From assembly GCA_947493455.1 (NCBI GenBank), contig CANLRB010000014.1:1-64000 (forward strand): a DNA stretch of 64,000 bases, given 5' to 3'. Both the position numbers and the translations under genes were made by a program. Under the pieces are notes generated by a model. It was not told the origin of the DNA. It searched no databases and was given only the letters and a program-made list of their open reading frames with translations. Below are positions 1 through 9,047 of the stretch, piece after piece (position 1 is the stretch's first letter; the number at the start of each line of letters is the position of its first letter). The DNA comes from an uncultured Pseudoalteromonas sp. Lineage in GTDB: Bacteria > Pseudomonadota > Gammaproteobacteria > Enterobacterales > Alteromonadaceae.

Positions 1-124
1 CTTTAAAAGCGTATGTTAGAACTTAATCTGTACGAGTGCCCACACAGATGATTGCTTAAATTGTTAAAGAACAGTGCGATTAACTCTTTAATCGCTGCAG
101 CTTCTCGCTGCGAAGTGGAGCGCC
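1..124 (-). other. rRNA operon leader (boxA region upstream of 16S)
   Basis: Read on the minus strand this resembles the transcribed leader of a gammaproteobacterial rRNA operon. The boxA-like element GCACTGTTCTTTAAC lies at 63-77 and is followed by the conserved stretch ATCTGTGTGGGCACTCG at about 36-52. In E. coli the same elements precede 16S and load the Nus antitermination complex. The 16S gene itself is not in the window and should begin just left of base 1. murI follows nearby, and E. coli also has an rrn operon next to murI. Confidence 0.85.
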
Positions 125-152
125 ATATTAAACGTTTCACTTTTTTTGTCAA
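125..152 (-). promoter_or_regulatory. rRNA operon promoter P2
   Basis: On the minus strand a consensus -35 TTGACA (147-152) is separated by 16 bp from a -10 TAATAT (125-130), followed by a GC-rich discriminator (GGCGCTCC). Directly upstream, 155-182 is AT-rich and forms a perfect 13-bp inverted repeat with a 2-nt centre, suitable as an UP element. The GC-rich discriminator is typical of ppGpp/DksA-controlled promoters. Confidence 0.8.
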
Positions 153-250
153 CACTTAATTTTAAAAGTTTTTAAAATTAAGTTTTATCTGACTCTTACC
201 GCCTGTAGCCCTTTGCTTTTCAGCGCTGTGCTCCGTGTCGGTGGATGCGC

Positions 251-278
251 ATTATAGGCAGATCCTTTTTCAGATCAA
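251..278 (-). promoter_or_regulatory. rRNA operon promoter P1
   Basis: On the minus strand -35 TTGATC (273-278), a 16-bp spacer and a perfect -10 TATAAT (251-256) are followed by GCGCATCC, a GC-rich discriminator as in stringently controlled rRNA promoters. It lies about 125 bp upstream of the second promoter, the usual tandem P1/P2 arrangement. AT-rich sequence at 279-330 with repeated AAAAGATCT could serve as upstream element or Fis-type binding region (inference). Confidence 0.75.
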
Positions 279-494
279 GTGATTTTTGAAAAAAGATCTA
301 AAAAAGATCTCGTTCGGTTAAAAATAGTACATTAACGCCTATTATAGTTTAATTTCTGTTCAAACCACTCCAACTGGAACGTCGAATTTAGAAGAATCAC
401 GTAATAGCGGTTGCTATGTTTTCTAATATAGATAAGATAAGCGATGGTTTAATGTTAATTTTATGTTTAATTTATGTGATTTGGAATTAAGAAA

Positions 495-959
495 ATGAGT
501 TTCCCACAACAGAAATCAATTATAACGATAATAATTCTCGCTATCTTAGGTTTTGCAATAATCAAATTTTTGGCCCCAGGCGTAGATAGCGCCATCATGT
601 TTGCAACGGGTATTATAATTGGCGGCCTTATTATAGGTAGTCAATCGAGCGCTTCACCAAAAGAAATTGCAACTAAAACACTTTATGTCGGTAACTTGCC
701 TTATAAGGCAAATGAAAGTGTAGTTAGAGAGCTATTCGAAAAACATGCGACTGTTCAGTCTGTACGATTACTAAAAGATAAGAATACAGGTAAGCGTCGC
801 GGTTTTGGCTTTGTCGAAGTTGCGGAGAAAGACGCAGCTTCAACGATTAATGCGCTTAACGAAAAGGAGTTTCAACAAAGAACGTTAAAAGTAAGAGAAG
901 CAAAGCAAAAAAGTGATAACCGCGACAACAATACAGAAACTACAGATCAATCTGCTTAA
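495..959 (+). CDS. Membrane-anchored RRM RNA-binding protein
   Basis: A 154-aa protein with two hydrophobic segments at about residues 9-28 and 32-48, followed by one RNA recognition motif at about 61-138. The RNP2 motif LYVGNL and RNP1 motif KRRGFGFVEV are both intact, so RNA binding is likely. The C-terminal 15 residues are polar and disordered. Small RRM proteins occur in many proteobacteria and cyanobacteria; the two N-terminal membrane helices suggest attachment to the inner membrane with the RRM in the cytoplasm. It diverges from the rRNA operon and overlaps the convergent murI by 20 bp. RNA target and role are unknown. Confidence 0.85.
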   Translation: MSFPQQKSIITIIILAILGFAIIKFLAPGVDSAIMFATGIIIGGLIIGSQSSASPKEIATKTLYVGNLPYKANESVVRELFEKHATVQSVRLLKDKNTGKRRGFGFVEVAEKDAASTINALNEKEFQQRTLKVREAKQKSDNRDNNTETTDQSA

Positions 960-1701
960 TATCTAACTTAGATTGTTCAATTGGCGCCGTTGCATAATAT
1001 TGCAACGGTCCTTTCTTAATAGTATCGACAGATAATTCATTCCCCAATATACCTTTTACGCGACGAGCTATTGCGGCACCAGAATCAACTAATGTGCATT
1101 CACTATTTATTACTTGTTTTATAAATGGGGCAATTATAGGGAAGTGAGTGCATCCTAAAACCAATGTATCAATATTTGACAACTTAACTTCTGCTAATGC
1201 TCGCGATAATTGCTTTAGACACAACTCTCCTTGCCAAAAATACTTTTCAGCAATGGCCACTAATTCGGTCGAGCCAAATAAGCGCACGTCACAATGATTC
1301 GCAAAATCACCTATCAGGCGTTTAGTATATTCGTTTGATATCGTTGCGGGCGTTGCCAACACTCCTATTTCTTTCGATGTGCTGGTTTGAGCGGCTGGCT
1401 TAATAGCTGGTACCACCCCAACTATTGGCACATCAAGCTTACTTCTTAGTAACTCCAATGTATGGGTACTTGCCGTATTACAAGCAATTACCAATAAATC
1501 AAAACAGCCTAGATGTATATTGAGCTGGGTCATCACCTCAACAATTCGAGTATTTAACGCACTTTTTGTCAGCTCTCCATACGGTAAGAATTTATTATCC
1601 ATAATATAGGAGTAATGGGCACTGGGCAGTGCCTTTTGAATATGCGCTAATACTGAGGTACCGCCAACACCGGAATCAAATACAACAATATGTGGTGACA
1701 A
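940..1701 (-). CDS. murI: Glutamate racemase
   Basis: A 253-aa glutamate racemase that makes D-glutamate for peptidoglycan. The substrate loop FDSGVGG (D9-S10), the first catalytic cysteine in ACNTAS (C74) and the second in LGCTHFP (C184, with H186) are present, so the enzyme looks functional. The start is TTG at 1701, preceded by AGGAG eight bases upstream; no in-frame ATG lies before the active-site loop. It follows the DUF5610 gene on the same strand by 70 bp and its end overlaps the convergent RRM gene. Proximity to an rRNA operon matches E. coli, where murI precedes rrnB. Confidence 0.96.
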   Translation of the reverse strand: MSPHIVVFDSGVGGTSVLAHIQKALPSAHYSYIMDNKFLPYGELTKSALNTRIVEVMTQLNIHLGCFDLLVIACNTASTHTLELLRSKLDVPIVGVVPAIKPAAQTSTSKEIGVLATPATISNEYTKRLIGDFANHCDVRLFGSTELVAIAEKYFWQGELCLKQLSRALAEVKLSNIDTLVLGCTHFPIIAPFIKQVINSECTLVDSGAAIARRVKGILGNELSVDTIKKGPLQYYATAPIEQSKLDIKQIDL

Positions 1702-1771
1702 ACTAACAACTCCTAATAATCTTCGCCGCTAGTCTGCCATATATTAATAGTAAGAACAAAGTCGACTTAGC

Positions 1772-2878
1772 TTATTCGGTATCCTGTTCCCGTTGTTCTG
1801 ACAACTTATCAAACAGCGCACTACTATAGTCGAGTAAATTCTTGGCGTTTTCTCGAGTTTGATTCAACCAAGCCATTAAACTAGGCAGTTGGTCTTGGAT
1901 ACTAAATGGCTCTGCACGATTATATGCACTTTCCAGTGGTTCATTGAGCGGCTCAAATTGTTTTGCGATTTCTGTACCTGGCATTGACTGCTGATACTGC
2001 TTCACACTTGAACGAACTTCTTTTTGCTGCAGGTTCATCGACATAGAAACTAGTTGAGAAGAATCAAGTGACAACTCTTTCGCTTTTTCAAACGCATCAT
2101 CTAGTGATCCATTGAAAAATTCGTCGCTTACTTCCTGTAAATCAGCCATCAATGCATTAATCGCTTCTTTCTCATCATCATTGAGGTCTCCCTCAACTGT
2201 AAAAGCGAATTGCCTTGATGTACTTGTTTCACTTGCATAGACAAACTCTTCTCCTTGTTCATTTTGTCTATAGGCCGCTGCTTGTGAATTTGAATATGCC
2301 CCATTATAAGTGAGGGTTATTTTATCACCTTCAGCAGTTTCAATTGTGTACTGCGCATTATTTTCTAGTTGGTATGACATGCCCACCGCCATACTTGAAC
2401 CAGCATTTTGCGTATTAAATAAAGAGCTCTCAAATTCATCGATTCCAGCAAAGATTAATTCTTTACTCTTATCAATTCCATTAGATATGTCGTCATTCAT
2501 CAAATCAGAGTCTTCCAACTCACCAATAGCGTCATCAATGCCTTTTTGCACACCGTTGCGAGCTTGTTCAAACATCGTTTTTAGGTAGTCATCATCTTTG
2601 CCATCTGATTTTGCCCCTAAAATTGCCCCTTTAACAAATGACAAAACATTTTTGGCAACTTCTTCAAAATCGAATAATTGTTCAGGCTTAGCTGGCTCTG
2701 GCATTTTAAAAGGCAGGTTTTCCGCAATTTTTTGATGATATATGCGGCTCGCCACAGTAATGCTGCGCGAAAAAGAAAATGAATCTTGCGCTATACTCTT
2801 CAACATCTCTTGTTTTGTATTTTTAACAAGAGACTGACTGGATTGTTCAGGCTGGAATCCTGTTGCACCGACTTTCAT
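1772..2878 (-). CDS. DUF5610 domain-containing protein
   Basis: A 368-aa protein with no signal peptide or membrane segment. Residues about 75-150 match the pattern I recall for DUF5610 (LSFVKGAILGAKSDG, then ARNGVQKGIDDAIGELED). The middle (about 170-215) is a beta-rich stretch with ITLTYNGAYS, followed by an acidic helical region. The N-terminus is Ser/Gln-rich and probably disordered. Function is unknown; related proteins occur in Vibrio, Shewanella and Pseudomonas. It is upstream of murI on the same strand, but the 70-bp gap leaves cotranscription uncertain. The domain call is from memory of the family. Confidence 0.7.
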   Translation of the reverse strand: MKVGATGFQPEQSSQSLVKNTKQEMLKSIAQDSFSFSRSITVASRIYHQKIAENLPFKMPEPAKPEQLFDFEEVAKNVLSFVKGAILGAKSDGKDDDYLKTMFEQARNGVQKGIDDAIGELEDSDLMNDDISNGIDKSKELIFAGIDEFESSLFNTQNAGSSMAVGMSYQLENNAQYTIETAEGDKITLTYNGAYSNSQAAAYRQNEQGEEFVYASETSTSRQFAFTVEGDLNDDEKEAINALMADLQEVSDEFFNGSLDDAFEKAKELSLDSSQLVSMSMNLQQKEVRSSVKQYQQSMPGTEIAKQFEPLNEPLESAYNRAEPFSIQDQLPSLMAWLNQTRENAKNLLDYSSALFDKLSEQREQDTE

Positions 2879-3049
2879 GAGTTGTTCTCCACAAACAATA
2901 TATCTACATTATCGACCAATATATAAACAACTTGAACTTTTATCGCACTTTCATCGATTATTTATTTTGCATCTATAATGAGCAGAACACTAGACAAACT
3001 AAAGCCACTCCCTACAATAGCGCGACAGATTTTTTCGAGGAACTTGATT

Positions 3050-4147
3050 ATGGCTGTGATCTCTATAGACACCACCCAATATCCAATACAATTAGCAGAA
3101 AAAGAAAAACGTATTAGCGCGCAATTTAATAAGTTTGCAGCCCCTAAAATTGAAGTTTTCCAATCGCAAGAAAAACACTACCGCCAAAGAGCTGAATTTC
3201 GTGTTTGGCATGAAGGCGAAGACTTATTCCACATTATGTTTGACCCGCAAACGAAAGAAAAAATTCGGGTTGATCAATTTGATCCGGCGGCTCCGCTTAT
3301 TTGTGAGCTAATGCCTATTTTACTCGAAGAGTTAAAACCAAACGAAAAGTTACGTCGCAAGCTATTTCAAATTGACTACTTATCCACATTAAGTGGTGAA
3401 ATCTTAGTGAGTTTGATTTACCACAAACAGCTCGACCAAGAATGGATTGACCAAGCAACTGAACTCAAACAGCGCCTATCACATAAATTTAATATTGATA
3501 TCATAGGGCGTGCCCGTAAACAAAAAGTATTACTTGGTAATGACTATGTCATCGAAAAGCTTTCAGTTAACGATAAACAATACACTTATCAGCAAGTTGA
3601 AAACAGCTTTACCCAGCCGAATGCCAAATTGAATGAAAAAATGCTTGAATGGGCAGTCGATATTGCAGCGCCATTAGAAAATGACCTTCTTGAGCTTTAT
3701 TGTGGTAACGGTAATTTTTCAATCGCACTAGCCGCTTGTTTCGACAAAGTGTTGGCAACAGAGATCTCAAAATCGTCGGTAAAATCAGCGCAATTTAATA
3801 TAGCGCAAAACCAAATTGAGAACTTAGATATTATTCGTATGTCGAGTGAAGAGTTCACTCAAGCTATGAATGGTGAAAAATCGTTTTCTCGCTTAAACGG
3901 AATCGACTTAAAAAGTTACAATTGTCAAAGCATACTCGTCGACCCACCACGTGCAGGCCTTGACCCAAAAACGACCGATTTAGTACAAGGGTATGACAAT
4001 ATTATTTATATTTCGTGTAACCCCGACACGCTAGAGCGCGATTTGATGCAGTTAACACAAACTCATCGCATCGAGCGATTTGCCATATTTGATCAATTTC
4101 CTTACACCCACCATATTGAATCGGGTGTCTTTCTCTCCAGAAAGTAA
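3050..4147 (+). CDS. trmA: tRNA (uracil-5-)-methyltransferase
   Basis: A 365-aa enzyme making 5-methyluridine at position 54 of tRNA with S-adenosylmethionine. It aligns over its full length with E. coli TrmA (366 aa): the SAM loop [12 protein letters not shown], the DPPRAGLD motif, the catalytic cysteine in YISCNPDTL (about residue 323) and the conserved C-terminal [11 protein letters not shown]. The start is ATG 3050, with GAGG upstream and an N-terminus collinear with E. coli; longer upstream reading (2978) adds a non-homologous tail. It converges on fabR, with a shared terminator between them. Confidence 0.97.
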   Translation: MAVISIDTTQYPIQLAEKEKRISAQFNKFAAPKIEVFQSQEKHYRQRAEFRVWHEGEDLFHIMFDPQTKEKIRVDQFDPAAPLICELMPILLEELKPNEKLRRKLFQIDYLSTLSGEILVSLIYHKQLDQEWIDQATELKQRLSHKFNIDIIGRARKQKVLLGNDYVIEKLSVNDKQYTYQQVENSFTQPNAKLNEKMLEWAVDIAAPLENDLLELYCGNGNFSIALAACFDKVLATEISKSSVKSAQFNIAQNQIENLDIIRMSSEEFTQAMNGEKSFSRLNGIDLKSYNCQSILVDPPRAGLDPKTTDLVQGYDNIIYISCNPDTLERDLMQLTQTHRIERFAIFDQFPYTHHIESGVFLSRK

Positions 4148-4154
4148 TAATCAG

Positions 4155-4180
4155 GAAAAAGCAGCATTAGCTGCTTTTTC
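4155..4180. terminator. Bidirectional terminator between trmA and fabR
   Basis: AAAAAGCAGC (4156-4165), loop ATTA, GCTGCTTTTT (4170-4179) forms a 10-bp hairpin with T-runs in both directions. It covers the fabR stop codon (4167-4169), so it probably serves both convergent genes. Confidence 0.85.
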
Positions 4181-4784
4181 TTTCTTTGTTATAAATCAAT
4201 GCGCCTTTAGCAATATAACGCAGCTGCCATATAATTCTTTCAGTCAGCTCTATGCGCTGCTGCGTATCTAAATCCAGCGCTTCAGCACCTGCATTAAATA
4301 CCAACGTCACCATCGCCTCCGCTTGAACATAAGCATGGTAGGCATCACATTGTGTTTCAACTTCTAAATAGTGGGCCAATTCCAAAATAAAATGTTTAAT
4401 CTCTCTTGCTACAGCAGCTCTAAACGCCGTCGACGTACCCGAACGCTCACGCAACAATAAGCGGAACTGATTGCTCGAGTTTTCAATAAACTCCATAAAT
4501 GTATAGACAGAAATATTTATAATGCTGCCGCCGCTTTCTATTCTGCGGCGCGCTTGACGCATTAATTGGCGCAGTGTTAATCCGGCTTCATCAACAAGTG
4601 TCAGCCCCAACTCATTCATATCTTTAAAATGTCGATAGAATGAAGTCGGCGCAATACCGGCTTCGCGTGCAACTTCTCGTAGACTTAAGTTGGAAAAACT
4701 ATGATCAGCACTTAACTGATTGAATGCCGCCGTAATTAACGCTTGTCTTGTTTTTTCTTTTTGCTGAGCTCGAACGCCTGACAT
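4167..4784 (-). CDS. fabR: FabR, TetR-family repressor of unsaturated fatty acid synthesis
   Basis: A 205-aa TetR-family repressor. The N-terminus ([13 protein letters not shown]) and the helix-turn-helix ([20 protein letters not shown], about residues 33-52) are near-identical to E. coli FabR, as is [10 protein letters not shown] in the ligand domain. In E. coli FabR senses saturated/unsaturated acyl-ACP or acyl-CoA and represses fabA/fabB. The start is ATG 4784, with AAGGAG seven bases upstream; a longer upstream reading adds a non-homologous 25-residue extension. It is divergent from an acyl-CoA desaturase gene whose promoter carries a 22-bp palindrome, its probable operator. Confidence 0.95.
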   Translation of the reverse strand: MSGVRAQQKEKTRQALITAAFNQLSADHSFSNLSLREVAREAGIAPTSFYRHFKDMNELGLTLVDEAGLTLRQLMRQARRRIESGGSIINISVYTFMEFIENSSNQFRLLLRERSGTSTAFRAAVAREIKHFILELAHYLEVETQCDAYHAYVQAEAMVTLVFNAGAEALDLDTQQRIELTERIIWQLRYIAKGALIYNKERKSS

Positions 4785-4894
4785 TGTAAAACTCCTTAAG
4801 TGCCTCCAAATCAACACAAACAGCATACAGAGGTGAATTATGGTTCCATATACTATCATGTATATAAAATCTTTGTGAATTAGGCTTAATTACC

Positions 4895-4923
4895 TTGACG
4901 AAAACCGTTATCACCACTATTTT
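4895..4923 (+). promoter_or_regulatory. Desaturase promoter
   Basis: -35 TTGACG (4895-4900), a 17-bp spacer and -10 TATTTT (4918-4923) precede the desaturase ATG at 4954. The -10 overlaps the first bases of the palindrome at 4922-4943, so repressor bound there would block polymerase. Confidence 0.6.
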
Positions 4924-4943
4924 AGCGTACACGTGTACGCTAA
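4922..4943. promoter_or_regulatory. Probable FabR operator (22-bp perfect palindrome)
   Basis: TTAGCGTACAC / GTGTACGCTAA is a perfect 22-bp palindrome (AGCGTACACGTGTACGCT core) in the fabR-desaturase divergent region. It overlaps the -10 and start region of the desaturase promoter. As I recall, FabR sites in fabA/fabB of E. coli share an AGCGTACA-type half site; that match is from memory. Confidence 0.8.
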
Positions 4944-4953
4944 GAGTAAAATC

Positions 4954-6087
4954 ATGAAAAAACCACCCATTATTTGGCTTAATGTCGCCTTCTTTACGAT
5001 CACTTTTATCACTGCAATAACACTTGTACCTTGGTACGGTTTTGAAGTCGGTTATGATGCCAACTTATGGATTGCTTTTATTGCATGTATGTTTTATTCC
5101 GGCATGTCAATTACAGCCGGTTATCACAGATTGTGGGCCCATAAAGCATATCAAGCACATCCAATTCTTGAAGTCATTTATGCATTAGGTGGCGCATTTT
5201 CAGTGCAAAATAGTGCACTACATTGGAGTTCGGACCATCGACTACATCACGGTAAAGTAGACGATATAGAGCATGATCCATACGCAGCAACTCGTGGCTT
5301 TTGGTTTAGCCACATCGGCTGGATGTTAAGAGAGCATCAAGGTGATACTTATTCAAACTATAACAATGTCCGTGACTTACAAAAAAATAAAATTGTTATG
5401 TGGCAACATAAAAATTACCTACTGCTGACCATAGCTACAAATTTACTCATTCCGTTATGTATCGGAATAGTAACAGGCGATTTTATCGCTGCCCTTTTAC
5501 TATGCGGCTTATTAAGGTTGGTATTGAGTCAACACTTTACCTTTTTTATCAACTCATTAGCGCATATTTGGGGAACTCGTCCTTACACTGAAACAAATAC
5601 TGCCCGCGATAACGGATTTCTTGCACTGCTAACCTATGGAGAGGGATATCATAACTTTCATCATATATTTGCGTCAGACTACCGCAATGGTATCCAATGG
5701 TGGCATTACGACCCAACAAAATGGATGATAAAATCATTTTCTTATGTTGGCCTGACCTCAAATTTAAAAGTCACGCCTGATGAACGTATTGAAAAAGCCA
5801 AAGCGACTACATTATTTGCCAAAACGAAAAGCTGTTTAGCAAACTCTGCCAATATGCAAGAACAAATGGATCGCTTACAAACAGAGTATGATGTATTAAT
5901 TAACAAGCTACAGCATTATTATAAAGTTCGTAAAAGGCTCATAGAGATGCAAAAACAAAAAATGCTGAAGCAATGTGAACGTTCTGCATTAATGCAACAA
6001 TACACAGAATTAAAAGAAGCCTGGCAAATTCAGAATCAAGTATGGCTCAAATTTAACGAAAGCGTGTTAAAATTGCCGGCTAACTAA
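4954..6087 (+). CDS. Acyl-CoA/acyl-lipid desaturase (membrane di-iron)
   Basis: A 377-aa integral membrane fatty acid desaturase of the delta-9 acyl-CoA type, which introduces a cis double bond using O2 and electrons from NAD(P)H. The three histidine boxes are intact: HRLWAH (58-63), HRLHH (95-99) and HNFHH (233-237). Hydrophobic hairpins at about 10-60, 70-90 and 153-200 give the usual four-helix topology. After the third box it has an unusual long helical, coiled-coil-like tail (about 280-370) rich in Q, K and E. The start is ATG 4954; an in-frame GTG at 4933 lies inside the palindrome. sthA follows after 17 bp, so the two are probably cotranscribed. Confidence 0.93.
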   Translation: MKKPPIIWLNVAFFTITFITAITLVPWYGFEVGYDANLWIAFIACMFYSGMSITAGYHRLWAHKAYQAHPILEVIYALGGAFSVQNSALHWSSDHRLHHGKVDDIEHDPYAATRGFWFSHIGWMLREHQGDTYSNYNNVRDLQKNKIVMWQHKNYLLLTIATNLLIPLCIGIVTGDFIAALLLCGLLRLVLSQHFTFFINSLAHIWGTRPYTETNTARDNGFLALLTYGEGYHNFHHIFASDYRNGIQWWHYDPTKWMIKSFSYVGLTSNLKVTPDERIEKAKATTLFAKTKSCLANSANMQEQMDRLQTEYDVLINKLQHYYKVRKRLIEMQKQKMLKQCERSALMQQYTELKEAWQIQNQVWLKFNESVLKLPAN

Positions 6088-6104
6088 AAATATAAGGAAT
6101 AAAC

Positions 6105-7532
6105 GTGGCTAAAGAGAAAACTTCAAAAAAAGCAGTATCGTTTGACTATGATGCAATCATCATAGGTACCGGCCCTGGTGGTGAAGGCACAGCTATGAAT
6201 CTCGCAAAAAACAAAAAGCGAGTTGCCGTGATTGAAAAGCAACCACGTGTTGGTGGTGGTTGCGCTCACTGGGGAACCATACCTTCAAAAGCCTTGCGTC
6301 ACTCTGTTAGCCGCTTGTTTGAATACAATAGCAATCCTTTATTTAACTATCAGGAAAAGCCCAGTAAATTAACCTTTCCTGAGATATTAAACCATGCAGG
6401 TAACGCAATATCAAAACAAGTAAAATTGCGTACTTCGTTTTATGATCGCAATCGCATTAAATTATTTCATGGCGAAGCATCGTTTATCGATAAGCACACG
6501 ATTAATTTACAACATGCTGATGGCTCGTGTGAAAAGCTAACTGCACAAACGATCGTTATTGCGACAGGTTCCAGACCCTATCGCCCAGCAGATATCGACT
6601 TCAACCATGAGCGAGTGTACGACAGCGATACCATTTTAAAACTTAAACACGATCCTCGTCACATCATCATTTACGGTGCAGGTGTGATCGGTTGTGAATA
6701 CGCTTCAATTTTTAAAGGTCTTGGTGCAAAAGTTGACTTAATTAATACACGAGAACGTCTCTTGGCATTTCTAGACGCTGAAATTTCGGATGCTTTGAGC
6801 TACCACTTTTGGAATAGTGGCATTGTGATACGTCACAATGAAGAACTTGAAAAAGTAGAAACACGTGATGACTGTGTGATTATGCATATGAGCTCAGGTA
6901 AACGCATGCAAGCAGATTGTATTTTGTTTGCTAATGGACGTACCGGTAATACAGATAAACTCAATTTAGCAGCTGTTGGATTAACACCTGATGGGCGCGG
7001 TAATTTAAAAGTAAACGAAAACTACCAAACAGAAATTGAAAATATTTACGCTGTCGGTGATGTGATTGGTTACCCAAGCCTTGCAAGTGCGGCGTTTGAT
7101 CAAGGCCGGATCGCCGCCGATGCGATCAACCATGGTCAATGTGCTGAAAAACTGATTACAGATATTCCAACTGGGATTTACACAATTCCTGAGATCAGTT
7201 CAGTTGGTCGTAATGAGCAAGAGCTTACGGCAGCAAAAGTACCCTATGAAGTCGGACGCGCTCAATTTAAGCATTTGGCTCGCGCTCAAATAACTGGCAA
7301 CGAAGTCGGTAGCCTGAAAATCTTATTTCATATTGAAACGAAAGAGATCCTCGGCATTCATTGTTTTGGAGAACGTGCTTCAGAGATCATTCATATCGGC
7401 CAAGCGATCATGGAGCAAAAAAATGGTGGGAACAATATTGAATATTTTGTCAATACCACATTTAACTATCCAACAATGGCAGAAGCTTATCGCGTTGCCG
7501 CACTCAATGGACTAAATCGCTTAATTAAATAG
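6105..7532 (+). CDS. sthA: Soluble pyridine nucleotide transhydrogenase
   Basis: A 475-aa flavoprotein interconverting NADPH and NADH. It has the FAD dinucleotide fold ([12 protein letters not shown], about 20-31), the [15 protein letters not shown] region with a single cysteine as in E. coli SthA rather than the CxxxxC pair of disulfide reductases, the second nucleotide fold ([12 protein letters not shown]) and the C-terminal [10 protein letters not shown]. The start is GTG 6105, with AAGGA six bases upstream. It lies 17 bp after the desaturase. In E. coli sthA is adjacent to fabR; here the desaturase sits between them, so FabR may control both. Confidence 0.96.
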   Translation: MAKEKTSKKAVSFDYDAIIIGTGPGGEGTAMNLAKNKKRVAVIEKQPRVGGGCAHWGTIPSKALRHSVSRLFEYNSNPLFNYQEKPSKLTFPEILNHAGNAISKQVKLRTSFYDRNRIKLFHGEASFIDKHTINLQHADGSCEKLTAQTIVIATGSRPYRPADIDFNHERVYDSDTILKLKHDPRHIIIYGAGVIGCEYASIFKGLGAKVDLINTRERLLAFLDAEISDALSYHFWNSGIVIRHNEELEKVETRDDCVIMHMSSGKRMQADCILFANGRTGNTDKLNLAAVGLTPDGRGNLKVNENYQTEIENIYAVGDVIGYPSLASAAFDQGRIAADAINHGQCAEKLITDIPTGIYTIPEISSVGRNEQELTAAKVPYEVGRAQFKHLARAQITGNEVGSLKILFHIETKEILGIHCFGERASEIIHIGQAIMEQKNGGNNIEYFVNTTFNYPTMAEAYRVAALNGLNRLIK

Positions 7533-7679
7533 TTCACTAATAACAAAAAACAGGCATTTGTTTTCAAATATATAAAAATTTTATAAAAATAAGTGTCTGT
7601 TTTTTATTCTGCCTATTGTAACTGTGTAAAATTATTGTAAACTTGATACCCTATAATTATAATAATAGGCTGTTAAGTA

Positions 7680-9047
7680 ATGAAAAAATCCGCACTACTA
7701 TTCACCTCAGCTTTATCGCTTATTTCAAGCTCGGTATTAGCTGACTATTCTTCAGCACAACGCCACCTTGAAAAAGGCGAACATAAGCTAGCGGTTACAG
7801 AGCTTAACAAGCTAGCAAAATCAGGCCATGTCAAAGCGCAATTTCAACTTGCACAAGCTTATCAAGCAGGTCAAGGTGTTGAAGCTGATATCAATAAGGC
7901 CTATGCATGGTACCTCATTGCTAAAGACTTTGGTCACCCCGAAGCTCAGAGCAAATATAAAGAATTACGCAGAATGGTACCGTCGCGTAAAGAAGCCAAA
8001 AACCATTATCGTGCATTATCAGATGAATATGGCTATAAAGTACATCAGGCAAGTTTTGCGCCTGTTACTAAACATACCAACTTCTACCCACAGCGCGCTA
8101 AATTACTCGAAGGCGTTGAGTCAAATGAAGTCAAGCTTAAAGAAAAATTCAATGTATGGGCAACGGTTGCATATAATGTAAATGAAAGCGGTCATGTTGA
8201 AGATGCTCGTATTCTTGCATCATTTCCAAAAGGTGTGATCGACGATAAAGCGCTTGAAACAATTAACCAGTGGCAATTCGAACAAAATATTAGCCCAACT
8301 GGAGATGCCCGTCGTACTTTTGACCTAATGCACACGTTCAAATTCAAAAGCGATAACAATAAAGCAAATCGTGAATTTAAACGTCAAATGAGTCAGTATA
8401 CTGAAAAGTTGAAAGCGCTTGCTGACAAAGGAAATGGCTATGCTCAACATCGCTATGCCCTAATGCTAGAGCAAAAAGTTATTGAAGCTCAAGAAAACGA
8501 GCACATTGATTGGTATTACAAAGCCGCTGTGAACGGTAACCATGAAGCACAACTTAGATTAATGCACTGTTTTGCAAATGGTGAAGGTTGCCAACCAGAT
8601 GAAAATAAAGCTTTTAACTGGTTGAAAAAAGCTGCTGAATCGGAAAATGAACGCGCTCAATATCAACTTGCTATGACAATGCTTAACTATGAAAGCGTAC
8701 ACTATGATGTAGCAAAAGCGTCTGAAATATTGAAAGCTGCAACACTAAAACAGTATTTACCAGCGATGGTTGCCTATTCACACTTGCTCGCGTTTTCTGA
8801 TGAAGCCAGTATTCGCGATATGCAAGCTGCAGTAAAATTTGCTGAGCTTGCTCGCGCACTCGATAATACAAACCCTGTATTATTATCGGTTCTTGGTACT
8901 GCGTACAGTGAACTAGGTAAAATTCAACAAGGTAATGCCTTGTTGCAACAAGCTTTGAATGAAGCAAACAAACGCAACTGGCCGGCTCAAAATTACATTA
9001 ATTTAATTGAACAGCCGCAAGCTTCTATGATGGCTGATACCCACTAA
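7680..9047 (+). CDS. Exported Sel1-repeat protein with TonB_C domain
   Basis: A 455-aa protein with a Sec signal peptide (MKKSALLFTSALSLISSSVLA). Sel1/TPR-like helical repeats (AQFQLAQAYQAGQGVEADINKAYAWY) occupy about residues 30-105. A TonB C-terminal-like beta domain (VWATVAYNVNESGHVEDARI to INQWQFEQN) lies at about 155-205, and more Sel1 repeats (GEGCQPDENKAFNWLKKAAE) cover about 240-430. There is no transmembrane anchor after the signal, so it is not a classical TonB energiser; a periplasmic scaffold is more likely. Substrate unknown. It overlaps the convergent nfi by 23 bp. Confidence 0.8.
   Translation: MKKSALLFTSALSLISSSVLADYSSAQRHLEKGEHKLAVTELNKLAKSGHVKAQFQLAQAYQAGQGVEADINKAYAWYLIAKDFGHPEAQSKYKELRRMVPSRKEAKNHYRALSDEYGYKVHQASFAPVTKHTNFYPQRAKLLEGVESNEVKLKEKFNVWATVAYNVNESGHVEDARILASFPKGVIDDKALETINQWQFEQNISPTGDARRTFDLMHTFKFKSDNNKANREFKRQMSQYTEKLKALADKGNGYAQHRYALMLEQKVIEAQENEHIDWYYKAAVNGNHEAQLRLMHCFANGEGCQPDENKAFNWLKKAAESENERAQYQLAMTMLNYESVHYDVAKASEILKAATLKQYLPAMVAYSHLLAFSDEASIRDMQAAVKFAELARALDNTNPVLLSVLGTAYSELGKIQQGNALLQQALNEANKRNWPAQNYINLIEQPQASMMADTH

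Noticed and set aside
2932-3117. 61-codon frame before trmA
   Set aside because: Overlaps the trmA start in another frame, has no homology and no ribosome site.
7533-7679. Possible terminator after sthA (ACAG / CTGT arms)
   Set aside because: The loop is over 40 nt and AT-rich; not a credible intrinsic terminator.
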